The notes under the pieces: model-generated
The model's database searches: none
Told to the model about the DNA's origin: nothing
The model's input: only the letters and a program-made list of their open reading frames with translations
Position numbers and translations under genes: made by a program
Assembly: GCF_003797775.2 (NCBI RefSeq)
Contig: NZ_CP060725.1
Coordinates: 1,730,001 to 1,794,000, forward strand
DNA: 64,000 nucleotides
Direction of reading: 5' to 3'
From: Sphingopyxis sp. OPL5
GTDB lineage: Bacteria > Pseudomonadota > Alphaproteobacteria > Sphingomonadales > Sphingomonadaceae
In this document: positions 45,422 through 54,715 of the stretch, in pieces
How positions within the stretch are numbered: the stretch's first letter is position 1
Layout: each line of letters opens with the position of its first letter

Positions 45422-48400
45422 TTACCGCCCCAGCAGCCCGCGCGCCTGCCCGGCGATATGCGACAGCATCGCGCCATTGGGGTTCGGGATCGTCCGCGCG
45501 CGGTCGACCGTGGCACGGAACTGCGCGACGCGCGGCGCCTGCTCGGCCAGCCAGCCGGTGACCGCGGCATCGAGATCACCCGCGGGCAGTCCCGCGAGGA
45601 AGCTCAGCCGCATCTGCTGGAAATCGCGCGCGAGGCTGTTGACCAGCAACCGCTCCCACGGATCGGCGGGGCTCATATGCGCCGCCAGCGTCTGTGCCCA
45701 GTCGAGCCCCAGCGCCTCGCCCAAATGGGTGAAGGCGTGGGTCACCGCGACCTCGTCGTCGCCGCGCCGCGCGGCGAGGTCGACGATGCCGATCGCGCCG
45801 TCGGTCTTGAACAATCGCACCACCGACGAGGCCAGCGCCTCGGGCGCCCCAGCATCGAGCAATTGCTGGCTCAGCATGTCCCATTGGCGCCGGACCGACG
45901 GGCTGAGCAGCCCGTCGACGCGCGCCATCAGGCGGTCGACCCCGGGTTCGAGCCGCGCGACCGTCGGCCCCGGCTGCGCGTTGTTCGCCGACACGCGCAG
46001 CAGATCGGCCATTTGCGACGCCATCGCCGAGGCGGCCTGGGTGAACAGCGACAGGCGGATCGCCTCGTCGATCTTCGCGCTGTCGAGCGAAGCCCACAGG
46101 TCGTGCATGTCGAGCAGGCGCTCGACCGCGACGAAGGCGGCGGCGACGTCGCCGAGCGAGCAGCCTTCCTCCTCGACCAGTTCGAGCGGATGGACGACGC
46201 CCATGCGGTTGATGATGCGGTTCGCCAGCTTGGTCGCGATGATCTCGCGGCGCAGCTGGTGATCGGCGATCGCACCGGCGAAATCGCGCTGCATTTCCTC
46301 GGGGAAGGCCGCCGCCAAATCGCTGCCGAGCGCCGGATCGTCGGGCAGGTCGCTGTTCTCGATCGCGTCCTGCAGCGCCAGCTTCGACGTCGACAGCAGC
46401 ACCGCGAGTTCGGGCCGCGTCAGCCCGCGCCCTTCGGCGGCGCGGCGCAGCAGCTCGTCGTTCGCCGCCAGCCCCTCGACCTTGCGGTCGAGCCGGCCCG
46501 ATGCCTCGAACGTCTCCATGATCCGCACCAGCGACGGCACCGCCGCCGACCCGCCCTTTTCGGCGATCGACAGCGCCAGCGCCTGCAAGCGGTTGTCCTC
46601 AAGCACCAGCGCCGAGACATTGTCGGTCATCCGCACCAGCAACGCGTCGCGGTCGTCCTGCGCCAATCGTCCTTCGGCCATCTCGCGATTCAGCGCGATC
46701 TTGATATTGACCTCGTTATCCGAGCAGTCGACGCCCGCGCTGTTGTCGATGAAGTCGGTGTTGATCCGCCCGCCGCGGCCCGAAAAGGCGATGCGCGCCG
46801 CCTGGGTGACGCCCAGGTTCGCGCCCTCGCCGACCGCCTTGACGCGCAAATCCTCGCCATCGACGCGCAGCGCGTCGTTGGCGGGATCGCCGACCTCGGC
46901 GTTGTTCTGCGCCGCCGCCTTCACATAGGTGCCGATGCCGCCGAACCAGAGCAGGTCGGCCGGCGCCTTGAGGATCGCCGAGATCAAAGCGCCCGGTTCG
47001 ATCGGACCCGGCTCGATACCAAGCGCATAACCAACTTCCGGCGAGACATCGATGATCTTCTGGCTGCGCGGGTAGACTCCGCCGCCATGGCTGATCAGCT
47101 TCTTGTCATAATCTTCCCAGCTCGACCGGGGGAGCTGGAACATCCGCGCGCGCTCCTTCCAGCTCTTCGCCGGATCGGGATCGGGGTCGAGGAAGATATG
47201 GCGGTGGTCGAACGCCGCGACGAGCTGGATCGCCTTCGACAGCAGCATGCCGTTGCCGAACACGTCGCCCGACATGTCGCCGCAGCCGACGACTCTGATG
47301 CTGTCGGTCTGCACGTCGACGCCCATTTCGGCGAAGTGGCGCTGGACCGAAACCCACGCGCCCTTGGCGGTGATCCCCATCGCCTTGTGGTCATAGCCCT
47401 TCGACCCGCCGCTCGCGAACGCATCGCCGAGCCAGAAGTCGCGCTCCATCGCCAGCCCGTTGGCGACGTCGGAGAAGGTCGCGGTGCCCTTGTCCGCGGC
47501 GACGACGAAATAGGGGTCCTCGCCGTCGTGGATGACGACACCGTCCGGGTGGATCACCTTGCCCGCCACCAGATTGTCGGTGATCGACAGCAGCGAGCGG
47601 ATGAAGATGCGGTAGCATTCGGTCCCCTCGGCGAACCAGGCATCGCGGTCGAGCGCCGCGTCGGGCAGCGCCTTGGGATAGAAGCCGCCCTTCGCGCCGG
47701 TCGGCACGATGACGGCGTTCTTGACACGCTGCGCTTTCATCAGCCCGAGGATTTCGGTGCGGAAGTCGTCGCGGCGGTCGGACCAGCGCAGCCCGCCGCG
47801 CGCGACCGGGCCGGCGCGCAGATGGGTGCCCTCGACGCGCGGGCTGTACACCCACACCTCGCGCCAGGGCAGCGGCTTGGGCAGCCCGGGGACGAGGCTC
47901 GAATCGATCTTGAACGCCAGCGCCTCGGCCGCCGCGGGCGCAAAGGCGTTGGTGCGCAGCGTCGCGCCGATCACCGCATGGAACAGGCGCAGGATGCGGT
48001 CGTCGTCGATCGACTTGATCGCGGCGAAGCCGGCCTGGATTTCCTTGTCGAGATAGTCGGCGCGCGCATCGTCGCGCTTCGCCGGATCGTGGAGCGCGCA
48101 GAAGCGCTCGACCAGCGCCCCGGTCAGGTCGGGGGCGTGGCGCAGCGCCGCGACCACCGTGTCCATGCCGTAACTCGACCCGCCCTGGCGCATGTAGCGG
48201 AACCAGGCGCGCAGCCATATGATCGCCTGCGGATCGGTCTGCGTCACCAGCACCAGCTCGTTGAACGCGTCATTTTCCGCGTTACCGTCCAGCACCGCCG
48301 CGATCGCCTTTTCGATCACCTCGGTATGCGCAATCAGCGCCAGCTCGTCGACCGACGCCGGCAGCTTCAGCGTGAAATCGTGGATCACGACGGGGATCTC

Positions 48401-50140
48401 GTCGTCGCGTTCGGTGCCGGGAATGCGGCTCGCGCCCAGCGTCGTCGGAATCTCCTCGAGCACCTCGAAGCCGAAATGTTCGAGCGCAGGCACGACATCG
48501 GACAGCGCCAGCGGACCGACCGCGCTATAGACTTTCAGCCGCAGCTTGTCGTCGCCGTCGAGGCTCTTGCGCGCCAGCCGCACGCTGCGCGGATTCTCGG
48601 CATCGAGGTCGCGCAGCCGCAGGATGTCGCGCGACGCTTCCTCGGGATCATAGAGGTTGCGGTAATTGGGCGGGAAGAGCGGCGCGAAGCGCGACGCCAG
48701 CGCCGCCGCGCGGCCGGGATCGCCGCGCTTGGCCAGCGCCGCCTCGACCTCGGGTTGCCAGCCGCGCACCATCTGTTCGAGCTGGGCGTTGAGCGCCTCG
48801 GCATCGGGCACCACCCCGCCGCTGCGCAGGTCGAGCGTGAAGCGCAGCAGCGCCGCGCCGCCATCCTCGAGCACCATCGTCCAGCCGATCACCCCGGCCT
48901 TGGCCTCGCGCACCAGCAGCGATTCGACCGCCAGCCGGCGCCCGGTCGACACCTCGTCGCGCGGCAGCCAGACAAAGACGAACAGATGCCGCCCCAGCGC
49001 GCTGCGCACCATCACCAGCTTCGGCCGCGGCCGGTCGGTGATCGACATCGAGGTCAGGACCAGGTCTTCGAGCGACTGGGCGTCGAACGCGATCAGCAAA
49101 TCGTGCGGCAGCGCGGTCAGCGCATGCGCCAGCGCCTTGCCGGCGTGGCCGGTCGGGTCGAAACCGAATTTCGCCATCAGCGCGTCGAGCTGCGCGCGCA
49201 GCACCGGCACCTTGTCGGGTCGCGCCGACAGCGCCGCGCTCGTCCACAGCCCGGCATGGATCGACAATTTTTCGACCGTCTTGCCCTTCATCTCGGGCAC
49301 GATCACCAGGTCGAGCAGCACGCGGCGGTGGACCGCCGACAGGCGGTTCGACTTGATCAGCAGCGGCGACGCGCCGCCGGCATCGAACCAGGCGAAGGCG
49401 GCTTCGAGCGCGGTCGGCGACAGCAGCTGGCTGGTGCCGCTCGCGCTGACCCCCAGCGGCTGTTCGACCGCGCCGTCGCGGGTGCGCCATTCATGGCCGA
49501 GCTGGGTCATCGCCCCGCCCTCGAACCAGCGCAGCAGTTCGGCGGCCTCGCCGTCGGCGCGCATCGCGGCGTCGGCGAGCATCGCGGCGCGCATCGCCTT
49601 CCAGTCGGCGACCGCGGCGCGGACATCGGCCAGCGCGGCTTCGAGGCCGTCGAGCAGGCGGCGGCGGGCGCGGGCGTCGCCGCGCTCCAGTTCCATATAG
49701 ATCACCGATTCGCGGTTCGCGCAGCCCGGGGTCGCGCTATCGGCACCGGTCAGCCCGCCCTTGGCGTCGCGTGTCGCGGCGACCACCGGATGCAGGATGC
49801 GGTGGATCACCAGCCCTTGCGCGCCGACGATCTGCGACACCGAATCGACGAGGAAGGGCATGTCGTCGTTGACCACCGCGAGCCGCATCCGCCGGTCGGT
49901 GCCGTCGGCGACCATCGGTTCGAGCAGCAGCGACGGGACACCCGGCGCGCGGTCGAGCGAGGCGCGCGCGGCGAATTCGCCCGCCGCCTTCAGCGCCGCG
50001 GAGTCGAGGTCGTCGCCCTCGCCGGGCAGCGCGCTGCCGTGCAGCGCGGCCTGATAGGCCTTGGCGATCTTCGCAGGAACAGGAGCGGCCGCCGCGGCCT
50101 CGTGCTCGGCTTCGGCGGTTTCGGCAATATTCTGGGGCAT
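45422..50140 (-). CDS. gdhB: NAD-specific glutamate dehydrogenase, 180-kDa class
   Basis: A 1572-residue enzyme, about the usual length for this large class. The N-terminal ~650 residues hold ACT/PAS-like regulatory modules (MAVVNDDMPF-like LAVVNDDMPFLVDSVSQI). The catalytic core around 770-1150 has ARGGLRWSDRRDDFRTEI and VPTGAKGGFYPK with the substrate lysines, then GCGDMSGDVFGNGML for NAD binding. A C-terminal helical region follows. It oxidises glutamate to 2-oxoglutarate and ammonia. An open frame of almost the same length runs antisense; I take it as a shadow caused by high GC. Confidence 0.95.
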   Translation of the reverse strand: MPQNIAETAEAEHEAAAAAPVPAKIAKAYQAALHGSALPGEGDDLDSAALKAAGEFAARASLDRAPGVPSLLLEPMVADGTDRRMRLAVVNDDMPFLVDSVSQIVGAQGLVIHRILHPVVAATRDAKGGLTGADSATPGCANRESVIYMELERGDARARRRLLDGLEAALADVRAAVADWKAMRAAMLADAAMRADGEAAELLRWFEGGAMTQLGHEWRTRDGAVEQPLGVSASGTSQLLSPTALEAAFAWFDAGGASPLLIKSNRLSAVHRRVLLDLVIVPEMKGKTVEKLSIHAGLWTSAALSARPDKVPVLRAQLDALMAKFGFDPTGHAGKALAHALTALPHDLLIAFDAQSLEDLVLTSMSITDRPRPKLVMVRSALGRHLFVFVWLPRDEVSTGRRLAVESLLVREAKAGVIGWTMVLEDGGAALLRFTLDLRSGGVVPDAEALNAQLEQMVRGWQPEVEAALAKRGDPGRAAALASRFAPLFPPNYRNLYDPEEASRDILRLRDLDAENPRSVRLARKSLDGDDKLRLKVYSAVGPLALSDVVPALEHFGFEVLEEIPTTLGASRIPGTERDDEIPVVIHDFTLKLPASVDELALIAHTEVIEKAIAAVLDGNAENDAFNELVLVTQTDPQAIIWLRAWFRYMRQGGSSYGMDTVVAALRHAPDLTGALVERFCALHDPAKRDDARADYLDKEIQAGFAAIKSIDDDRILRLFHAVIGATLRTNAFAPAAAEALAFKIDSSLVPGLPKPLPWREVWVYSPRVEGTHLRAGPVARGGLRWSDRRDDFRTEILGLMKAQRVKNAVIVPTGAKGGFYPKALPDAALDRDAWFAEGTECYRIFIRSLLSITDNLVAGKVIHPDGVVIHDGEDPYFVVAADKGTATFSDVANGLAMERDFWLGDAFASGGSKGYDHKAMGITAKGAWVSVQRHFAEMGVDVQTDSIRVVGCGDMSGDVFGNGMLLSKAIQLVAAFDHRHIFLDPDPDPAKSWKERARMFQLPRSSWEDYDKKLISHGGGVYPRSQKIIDVSPEVGYALGIEPGPIEPGALISAILKAPADLLWFGGIGTYVKAAAQNNAEVGDPANDALRVDGEDLRVKAVGEGANLGVTQAARIAFSGRGGRINTDFIDNSAGVDCSDNEVNIKIALNREMAEGRLAQDDRDALLVRMTDNVSALVLEDNRLQALALSIAEKGGSAAVPSLVRIMETFEASGRLDRKVEGLAANDELLRRAAEGRGLTRPELAVLLSTSKLALQDAIENSDLPDDPALGSDLAAAFPEEMQRDFAGAIADHQLRREIIATKLANRIINRMGVVHPLELVEEEGCSLGDVAAAFVAVERLLDMHDLWASLDSAKIDEAIRLSLFTQAASAMASQMADLLRVSANNAQPGPTVARLEPGVDRLMARVDGLLSPSVRRQWDMLSQQLLDAGAPEALASSVVRLFKTDGAIGIVDLAARRGDDEVAVTHAFTHLGEALGLDWAQTLAAHMSPADPWERLLVNSLARDFQQMRLSFLAGLPAGDLDAAVTGWLAEQAPRVAQFRATVDRARTIPNPNGAMLSHIAGQARGLLGR

Positions 50141-50298
50141 AGGTTACAGCATCCCGACTGAGGCGGGCCTGTGCCGGGGGGTGGCTGGCCCGTTCGCTGC
50201 GTCCCCATATGCGCCCGAGTGACGCGCGGCTCAACCCCCCGCGACGGCTCCGCGCAAATATATTTCAATTTTCGGATTGTCTGTTGCGCGGACCAAAA

Positions 50299-50441
50299 GA
50301 TCCTCCCTGTGCCCGAAGGGCATGGGGAGGGGGACCGTTCGCGAAGCGAATGGTGGAGGGGCCAGCAACGTCGGCATTATGGCCCCTCCGTCAGCGGCTA
50401 CGCCGCTGCCACCTCCCCATGCCCTTCGGACACAGGGAGGA
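50299..50441. repeat. Dispersed palindrome, family D, copy 2
   Basis: GATCCTCCCTGTGCCCGAAG at one end pairs with CCTTCGGACACAGGGAGGA at the other, and internal arms TGGAGGGGCC/GGCCCCTCC pair as in copy 1. It occupies half of the 308-base gap between the glutamate dehydrogenase and PAS genes; the rest (50141-50298) holds the upstream region of the dehydrogenase, with a small AT-rich stretch at 50258-50282. Confidence 0.85.
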
Positions 50442-50448
50442 ATTGGAG

Positions 50449-51780
50449 TCACGGCGTGATCACCACCGCCTTGCGCGCCAGCTTCGCCAGCACCGCCTCG
50501 TCGTCAGCCGCCTTGGCGACGATCCCGATATGCCCGCCCGGCATCGCGCGCGCGATCAGCACGACGAATTCGGCGTCGCCGGCATCATGTTCCAGGATCA
50601 CCGCCGGATGCGCGCTGCGCAGCGTGTCGAGCGCGACGTCGGGCTTCGCTTCGGCAACCCCCGCCGGCTTGCGCTTCGCACGCTCGTCCCTGACCAGCCC
50701 TTTGAGCCCGCCCGGATAATGGTCGAGATAGGCCGCGAGTTCGCCCCGGCCAACGCCCTCTTCACGCGCATGACCCAGCACGCACGCATATTCGGCGATC
50801 CGCGTCTTATCGTAAGTCGCCCCGAACACCAGCTTGACCAGCGGCGTCATCGGCGCGCGATCCTGCGCCTTCAGCCCGGCATCGTCGAGCAGTTCGGCGA
50901 ACTCCTGCGGCTCGGCCTCGGCGGCGAGCGCGAAATCCCACGCCTGCCCGACCGCCTGATACAAAGCGCTGCGGCTGCGGCTGTCGGCGGCGAGCGCCTT
51001 TTCGGCGGTGGCGCGCGCCAGCGCCAGCCAGTCGGCGAGCCCCGCGTCGTCATCCAGTGCATCCGCGACCACGGCAAGCTCCTCGACCGCCGGCAACGGC
51101 AGCGCCGCCTCGGCCTCGCGGAGCGCGCCGAATCCCGGCGCGGGCTCGTCGTCGATATGTTCGCTGTCGGGGCCGTCGGCCCACACCGGCACCGGGGCGG
51201 TCAGCGGCGGCGCGCTGCGCAGCGCCTGTTCGACCGACAGCTGCAATTCCTCTTCCTGGTCGGCGGGGGCCGCCTCTTTCCAGTTGATCACGCCCATGAT
51301 GAAATCGATCGTGTCGTCATCGGATGAGAAGGGCAGCAGGATGCCGCGGTACATGATCGTCGTGCCGCGATCGTTGACGAACTCGGCCTCGAAACCGATC
51401 GGCGCGCGGTTGGCGATGATCTGCAGATAATGGTCGGTCAGCCGCGACAGCAAAGAGCGGCCGGGGACTTCCTTGATATATTGCACATCCTCGTCGATCT
51501 GCGACTCGGCGCGCAGCTTGTCGCCAAGGAACGAAAGCCCCGGATTGTCGACCCCGGCGGTAAAATCGAGCAGCACCGCATAGGGACCGAAATCGTCGAT
51601 ATTGTCGAGATCGAGGTCCTCGACCGACGGATAAGCGCGGTCGGCGAGCAGCGACGCCCAATAATTATAGGCGCGCACCTGCATCCGCCGTTCGTCGACC
51701 CCGACGGAGGGTGGCGAATCGATCGCCCCGTCATCCTGGCCGTGGCTGCCCGAAAGCAGTCCGCGCATGCTGTCCATCAT
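50449..51780 (-). CDS. PAS_5 domain protein, function unknown
   Basis: A 443-residue cytoplasmic protein. The N-terminal 170 residues form a PAS_5-like domain (RMQVRAYNYWASLLADRAYP; LLSRLTDHYLQIIANRAPIG; YRGILLPFSSDDDTIDFIMG). A long Ala/Glu-rich helical region of about 200 residues follows, with no kinase or cyclase attached. It may sense a small ligand and act through a partner. Its promoter should lie in 51781-51890. Confidence 0.78.
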   Translation of the reverse strand: MMDSMRGLLSGSHGQDDGAIDSPPSVGVDERRMQVRAYNYWASLLADRAYPSVEDLDLDNIDDFGPYAVLLDFTAGVDNPGLSFLGDKLRAESQIDEDVQYIKEVPGRSLLSRLTDHYLQIIANRAPIGFEAEFVNDRGTTIMYRGILLPFSSDDDTIDFIMGVINWKEAAPADQEEELQLSVEQALRSAPPLTAPVPVWADGPDSEHIDDEPAPGFGALREAEAALPLPAVEELAVVADALDDDAGLADWLALARATAEKALAADSRSRSALYQAVGQAWDFALAAEAEPQEFAELLDDAGLKAQDRAPMTPLVKLVFGATYDKTRIAEYACVLGHAREEGVGRGELAAYLDHYPGGLKGLVRDERAKRKPAGVAEAKPDVALDTLRSAHPAVILEHDAGDAEFVVLIARAMPGGHIGIVAKAADDEAVLAKLARKAVVITP

Positions 51781-51893
51781 TCATCCCCACTGCCAAATAT
51801 AGGTAAAGGTGATGTACCAGGACTGGTAAAGGCGGCGTAAACGATGGTCGCCGGGCGCGTTGCACGCAGCGCTGCAGGATCGGATCGTCCCAT

Positions 51894-51983
51894 CGTCACC
51901 CCGGGCTTGACTCGGGGCCTGCCTTGTCTTTGATCCGGCGACGAAGGAAGAAAGGCGGGTCCCGGGTCGAGCCCGGGATGACG
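51894..51983. repeat. Dispersed palindrome, family B, copy 2
   Basis: Arms CGTCACCCCGGGCTTGACTC and GGGTCGAGCCCGGGATGACG match those at 8685. It lies in the divergent gap between the PAS_5 gene and a small plus-strand gene. Confidence 0.85.
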
Positions 51984-52048
51984 AATGACGGCTAACGACC
52001 GGTTGCGGACATTTTGCGTTTGGTTCAAAATCGCATGCGGAGAATGCG

Positions 52049-52252
52049 ATGCCCAATGTGGAAGTTTACGAGAAGGACGAATTGACCCCTCTCTTTGAAG
52101 GCGATTTCATGTTCCTGCCTCGCCTTGGCGAAACCATTTCAAAGGATATGGGCGGATATTTCAACTACTACGATGTGGTTGAGGTTTGGCATCGCGAAGA
52201 AGGTGAGACCGGTACTTTTCGTGCCTGCGTCCGCGTAAAAATTGATGACTGA
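52049..52252 (+). CDS. Small protein of atypical composition, function unknown
   Basis: A 67-residue protein beginning MPNVEVYEKDELTPLFEGDF. It is short, acidic, and lacks a signal peptide. Codons such as TTT, AAG, GAA and ATT make it noticeably less GC-rich than neighbouring genes, which suggests later acquisition. GCGGAGA lies before the start. No family recognised. It converges on the amidotransferase gene. Confidence 0.6.
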   Translation: MPNVEVYEKDELTPLFEGDFMFLPRLGETISKDMGGYFNYYDVVEVWHREEGETGTFRACVRVKIDD

Positions 52253-52272
52253 GGAATGACAGTTCCTCACCC

Positions 52273-52992
52273 CTACCCCGCCAGTTCGCTCAGCCACTGC
52301 GCCACCATCCGCCGCCCCGCCGCCACCGCCCCCGGCCCGCAGCGCGCATGCTCGGTCCGCATCGACTCCGCCGAACTGCCGACCTCGGCCAGCGCCTCGG
52401 GCCATTGCTCGACCCAATGTTCGAAGCGCGGGTCGAGCCCCATTTCGGCGTGGAACTGCAGCGCCAATATGTTCGGTCCGCGCCGGAACGCCTGGTGCGG
52501 ATAGGCCGCGCTCGACGCCAGCAATTCGACATCCTCGGGCAGGTCGAAGGTGTCGCCGTGCCAGTGCAACACCGGCACCTCGGCGAGCTGGCCGAGCGGG
52601 GATGCCGCGTCGAGAATGGTCAGCGCATCGAAGCCCACCTCCTTCGCCGGCCCCGGATAGACCGGCGCACCCATCGCCGCCGCGATCATCTGCGCCCCGA
52701 AACAGACCCCCAGCGTCGGCCGCCCCGCCTCCAGCCGCCGCGCGAGCCGCCGCAGCTGGCACGCGATCCATGGATGCTCGGCCTGCTCATAGACCCCCAT
52801 CGGCCCGCCCATCATGATCAGCAGGTCGGGTTCGTTGAGGTCGAGCCGTCCGAAACCTGGATCGCCGACGTCGATCCGGTCGAGCGCATAGCCCGCCGCC
52901 TCGATCGGCTCGCGAAACCCCGCGATTCCTTCGTGCGGGACATGGCGGATGATGAGGCCGGTCTTGGTCATGGGCTTGAACTGACTCGACAA
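52273..52992 (-). CDS. Class I glutamine amidotransferase, GuaA-like domain
   Basis: A 239-residue stand-alone amidotransferase; the start may instead be the ATG at 52971. The nucleophile is C97 in TLGVCFGAQMIAAAMG, and the catalytic His is H181 in ALQFHAEM. The oxyanion strand is MMGGPMGVYEQ. No synthase domain is attached, so it may hydrolyse gamma-glutamyl compounds such as gamma-glutamyl-putrescine analogues, or act with an unknown partner. Confidence 0.9.
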   Translation of the reverse strand: MSSQFKPMTKTGLIIRHVPHEGIAGFREPIEAAGYALDRIDVGDPGFGRLDLNEPDLLIMMGGPMGVYEQAEHPWIACQLRRLARRLEAGRPTLGVCFGAQMIAAAMGAPVYPGPAKEVGFDALTILDAASPLGQLAEVPVLHWHGDTFDLPEDVELLASSAAYPHQAFRRGPNILALQFHAEMGLDPRFEHWVEQWPEALAEVGSSAESMRTEHARCGPGAVAAGRRMVAQWLSELAG

Positions 52993-53068
52993 ATCTGGCG
53001 ACGAACGGAGCGTTTGCCGCGCCGTTTCGAACGACTCGCATCTAGCCAGAATCGCCGGCCGCTGTCAC

Positions 53069-53135
53069 TCTACCAAAGCAGTAGAGATACTGTCGCGGCC
53101 CGTAGCTGAGCTTTGGCTCCCTCGGCTACGGGCCG
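53069..53135. other. Pair of hairpins in the gap behind a membrane protein gene
   Basis: CTCTAC pairs with GTAGAG at 53069-53088, and CGGCCCGTAGC pairs perfectly with GCTACGGGCCG at 53096-53135. They lie in the 209-base gap upstream of the amidotransferase start. This could be a terminator cluster or a small RNA; no T tract follows on either strand. Confidence 0.4.
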
Positions 53136-53165
53136 CCGCTTGGTCGGCCTATCGGCCATTAACAA

Positions 53166-53195
53166 CGTCATTGCGGGCGCAGCGAAGCAATGACG
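53166..53195. repeat. Minimal family A element
   Basis: Only 30 bases: CGTCATTGCGGGCGCAGCGA followed by AGCAATGACG. It keeps the two outer arms of family A without the central part. Confidence 0.7.
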
Positions 53196-53201
53196 AACCG
53201 G

Positions 53202-53699
53202 TCAGGCGGCAGTCGCGACGACCCGCTTCACCCGCACCGCCTTATACCCCAGCACCAGCACCGCGAGCAGCAGCACCGCCTGCGCGATCAGGAACGGCGG
53301 TTCGTTGCCGTTCGGGGCCAGCGCGTTGAGTGCGGGCACTTTCAGGAAGCTCTGCACGACCAGCACGAACAGGTTGAGCCACAGCGCGATCGTCGCGGTC
53401 ACCGCATAGATGGTCCGCGCGGCCCCCGCGAGCTTGCGGCCGTACCAGGCCCAGAAGCTTGCGACGAGGATCAGCGTCGAGAGGATGCCGACCCCGAGCG
53501 CGGGGGTGAAGCTCGCGATCGGGAACAGGAACCCCGTCAGGCTGGTGAGCAGCGTCGTCCACAGGAAGACGCCGGTGGTGCGGGGCAGGATGCGTCCGCG
53601 CGCGAAGGCGGGGATCGCGACCAGCCCGGTGAGGATGCCGACGACGCTGATCGCGACATGGACCAGCGTGAACTGCGATAGGGTGAGACCGAGGATCAT
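53202..53699 (-). CDS. Four-helix membrane protein, function unknown
   Basis: A 165-residue protein with four predicted membrane helices: FTLVHVAISVVGILTGLVAI, FLWTTLLTSLTGFLFPIASF, IYAVTATIALWLNLFVLVV and PFLIAQAVLLLAVLVLGYK. The helices are joined by short loops. It lies downstream of the alpha/beta hydrolase on the same strand with a 56-base spacing and may be co-transcribed with it. Confidence 0.72.
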   Translation of the reverse strand: MILGLTLSQFTLVHVAISVVGILTGLVAIPAFARGRILPRTTGVFLWTTLLTSLTGFLFPIASFTPALGVGILSTLILVASFWAWYGRKLAGAARTIYAVTATIALWLNLFVLVVQSFLKVPALNALAPNGNEPPFLIAQAVLLLAVLVLGYKAVRVKRVVATAA

Positions 53700-53755
53700 G
53701 GCACATCTCCTTCGAACAGGCGGGGCGCGGGTCCAATCCCGCGCCCCGCTGCGTA

Positions 53756-54583
53756 TCAGCTGTTGATGAAATCGAGCAGGTCGGCGTTGAACCGGTCCTG
53801 ATGGGTGAGCGTCAGGCCGTGGTCGGCGCCTTCATAGACCTTGAGCACCGCCTGTTTGACGACCTGGACGGTCGACAGCGCCGCGGCGCCGATCGGCACG
53901 ATCTGGTCGTCGTCGCCGTGGAGGACGAGCGTCGGCTTGTCGAAGCGCTTCAGATCTTCGTGGAAGTCGCTTTCCGAAAAGGCGCGGATACTGTCGAGCA
54001 GGCCTTTCAGACCGCCGTTCAGGCCCTGCCGCACGAAATCGTCGCGCACCGCTTCGCTGACCACGGCGCCTTCGCGGTTATAGCCGTAGAAGGGGAGTGT
54101 CAGGTCCTTGAAGAATTGCGGGCGGTTGTCGAAAGTGCCCTTGCGGATGCCGTCGAACACGTCGAGCGGCAGCCCGCCCGGATTGGCTTCGGTCTTGAGC
54201 ATCAGCGGCGGGACGGCGCCGATCAGCGCGACCTTGGCGACCCGGTCGGTGCCATGGCGGCCGATATAGCGGGTGACTTCGCCGCCGCCGGTCGAGTGGC
54301 CGACGAGGATCACGTCGTGGAGGTCCAGCTGTTCGATCAGCTCGCCGAGGTCGTCGGCATATTGGTCCATATTATTGTTCTCCCAGACCTGGTCCGAGCG
54401 GCCATGGCTGCGGCGGTCGTGGGCGATGGTGCGAAAGCCCTGGCCCGCAAAAAACACCATCTGCGCGTCCCAGGCGTCGGCACTCAGCGGCCAGCCGTGC
54501 GAGAAGATGATCGGCTGCCCATCGCGCGGACCCCAGTCTTTGTAGAAGATGTGGGTGCCGTCCTTTGTGGTGATCGTGGTCAT
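53756..54583 (-). CDS. Alpha/beta hydrolase, non-haem chloroperoxidase/arylesterase-like
   Basis: A 275-residue enzyme from the ATG at 54583, preceded by AAAGGA. The nucleophile is S97 in VGHSTGGGE, the acid is in [10 protein letters not shown] (about D226) and the His is H255 in GADHGLTLT. The [11 protein letters not shown] opening and [11 protein letters not shown] segment are typical of cofactor-free haloperoxidases/esterases. It is divergent from a GlxA-type regulator, which may control it. Confidence 0.9.
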   Translation of the reverse strand: MTTITTKDGTHIFYKDWGPRDGQPIIFSHGWPLSADAWDAQMVFFAGQGFRTIAHDRRSHGRSDQVWENNNMDQYADDLGELIEQLDLHDVILVGHSTGGGEVTRYIGRHGTDRVAKVALIGAVPPLMLKTEANPGGLPLDVFDGIRKGTFDNRPQFFKDLTLPFYGYNREGAVVSEAVRDDFVRQGLNGGLKGLLDSIRAFSESDFHEDLKRFDKPTLVLHGDDDQIVPIGAAALSTVQVVKQAVLKVYEGADHGLTLTHQDRFNADLLDFINS

Positions 54584-54715
54584 GTCGTGGTTCCTTTCAC
54601 TTGGGTGGGGCGGAACCCTCCGTCCCTGTGCCACCCATCTACGCGCCTTCCCCCTTGCGCGGGATTGGCGGAAACGACATTATGCGGGCCGAATACGACA
54701 AACCGGAGTCACGTC

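Noticed and set aside
45458..50161. Plus-strand open frame of over 1500 codons opposite the glutamate dehydrogenase gene
   Set aside because: Its translation is rich in Arg, Gln, His and Asp without domain motifs, and it mirrors the GC-rich codon pattern of the real gene. I regard it as an antisense shadow.
53069..53135. A tRNA gene
   Set aside because: The stems do not make a cloverleaf, and there is no T-loop sequence.
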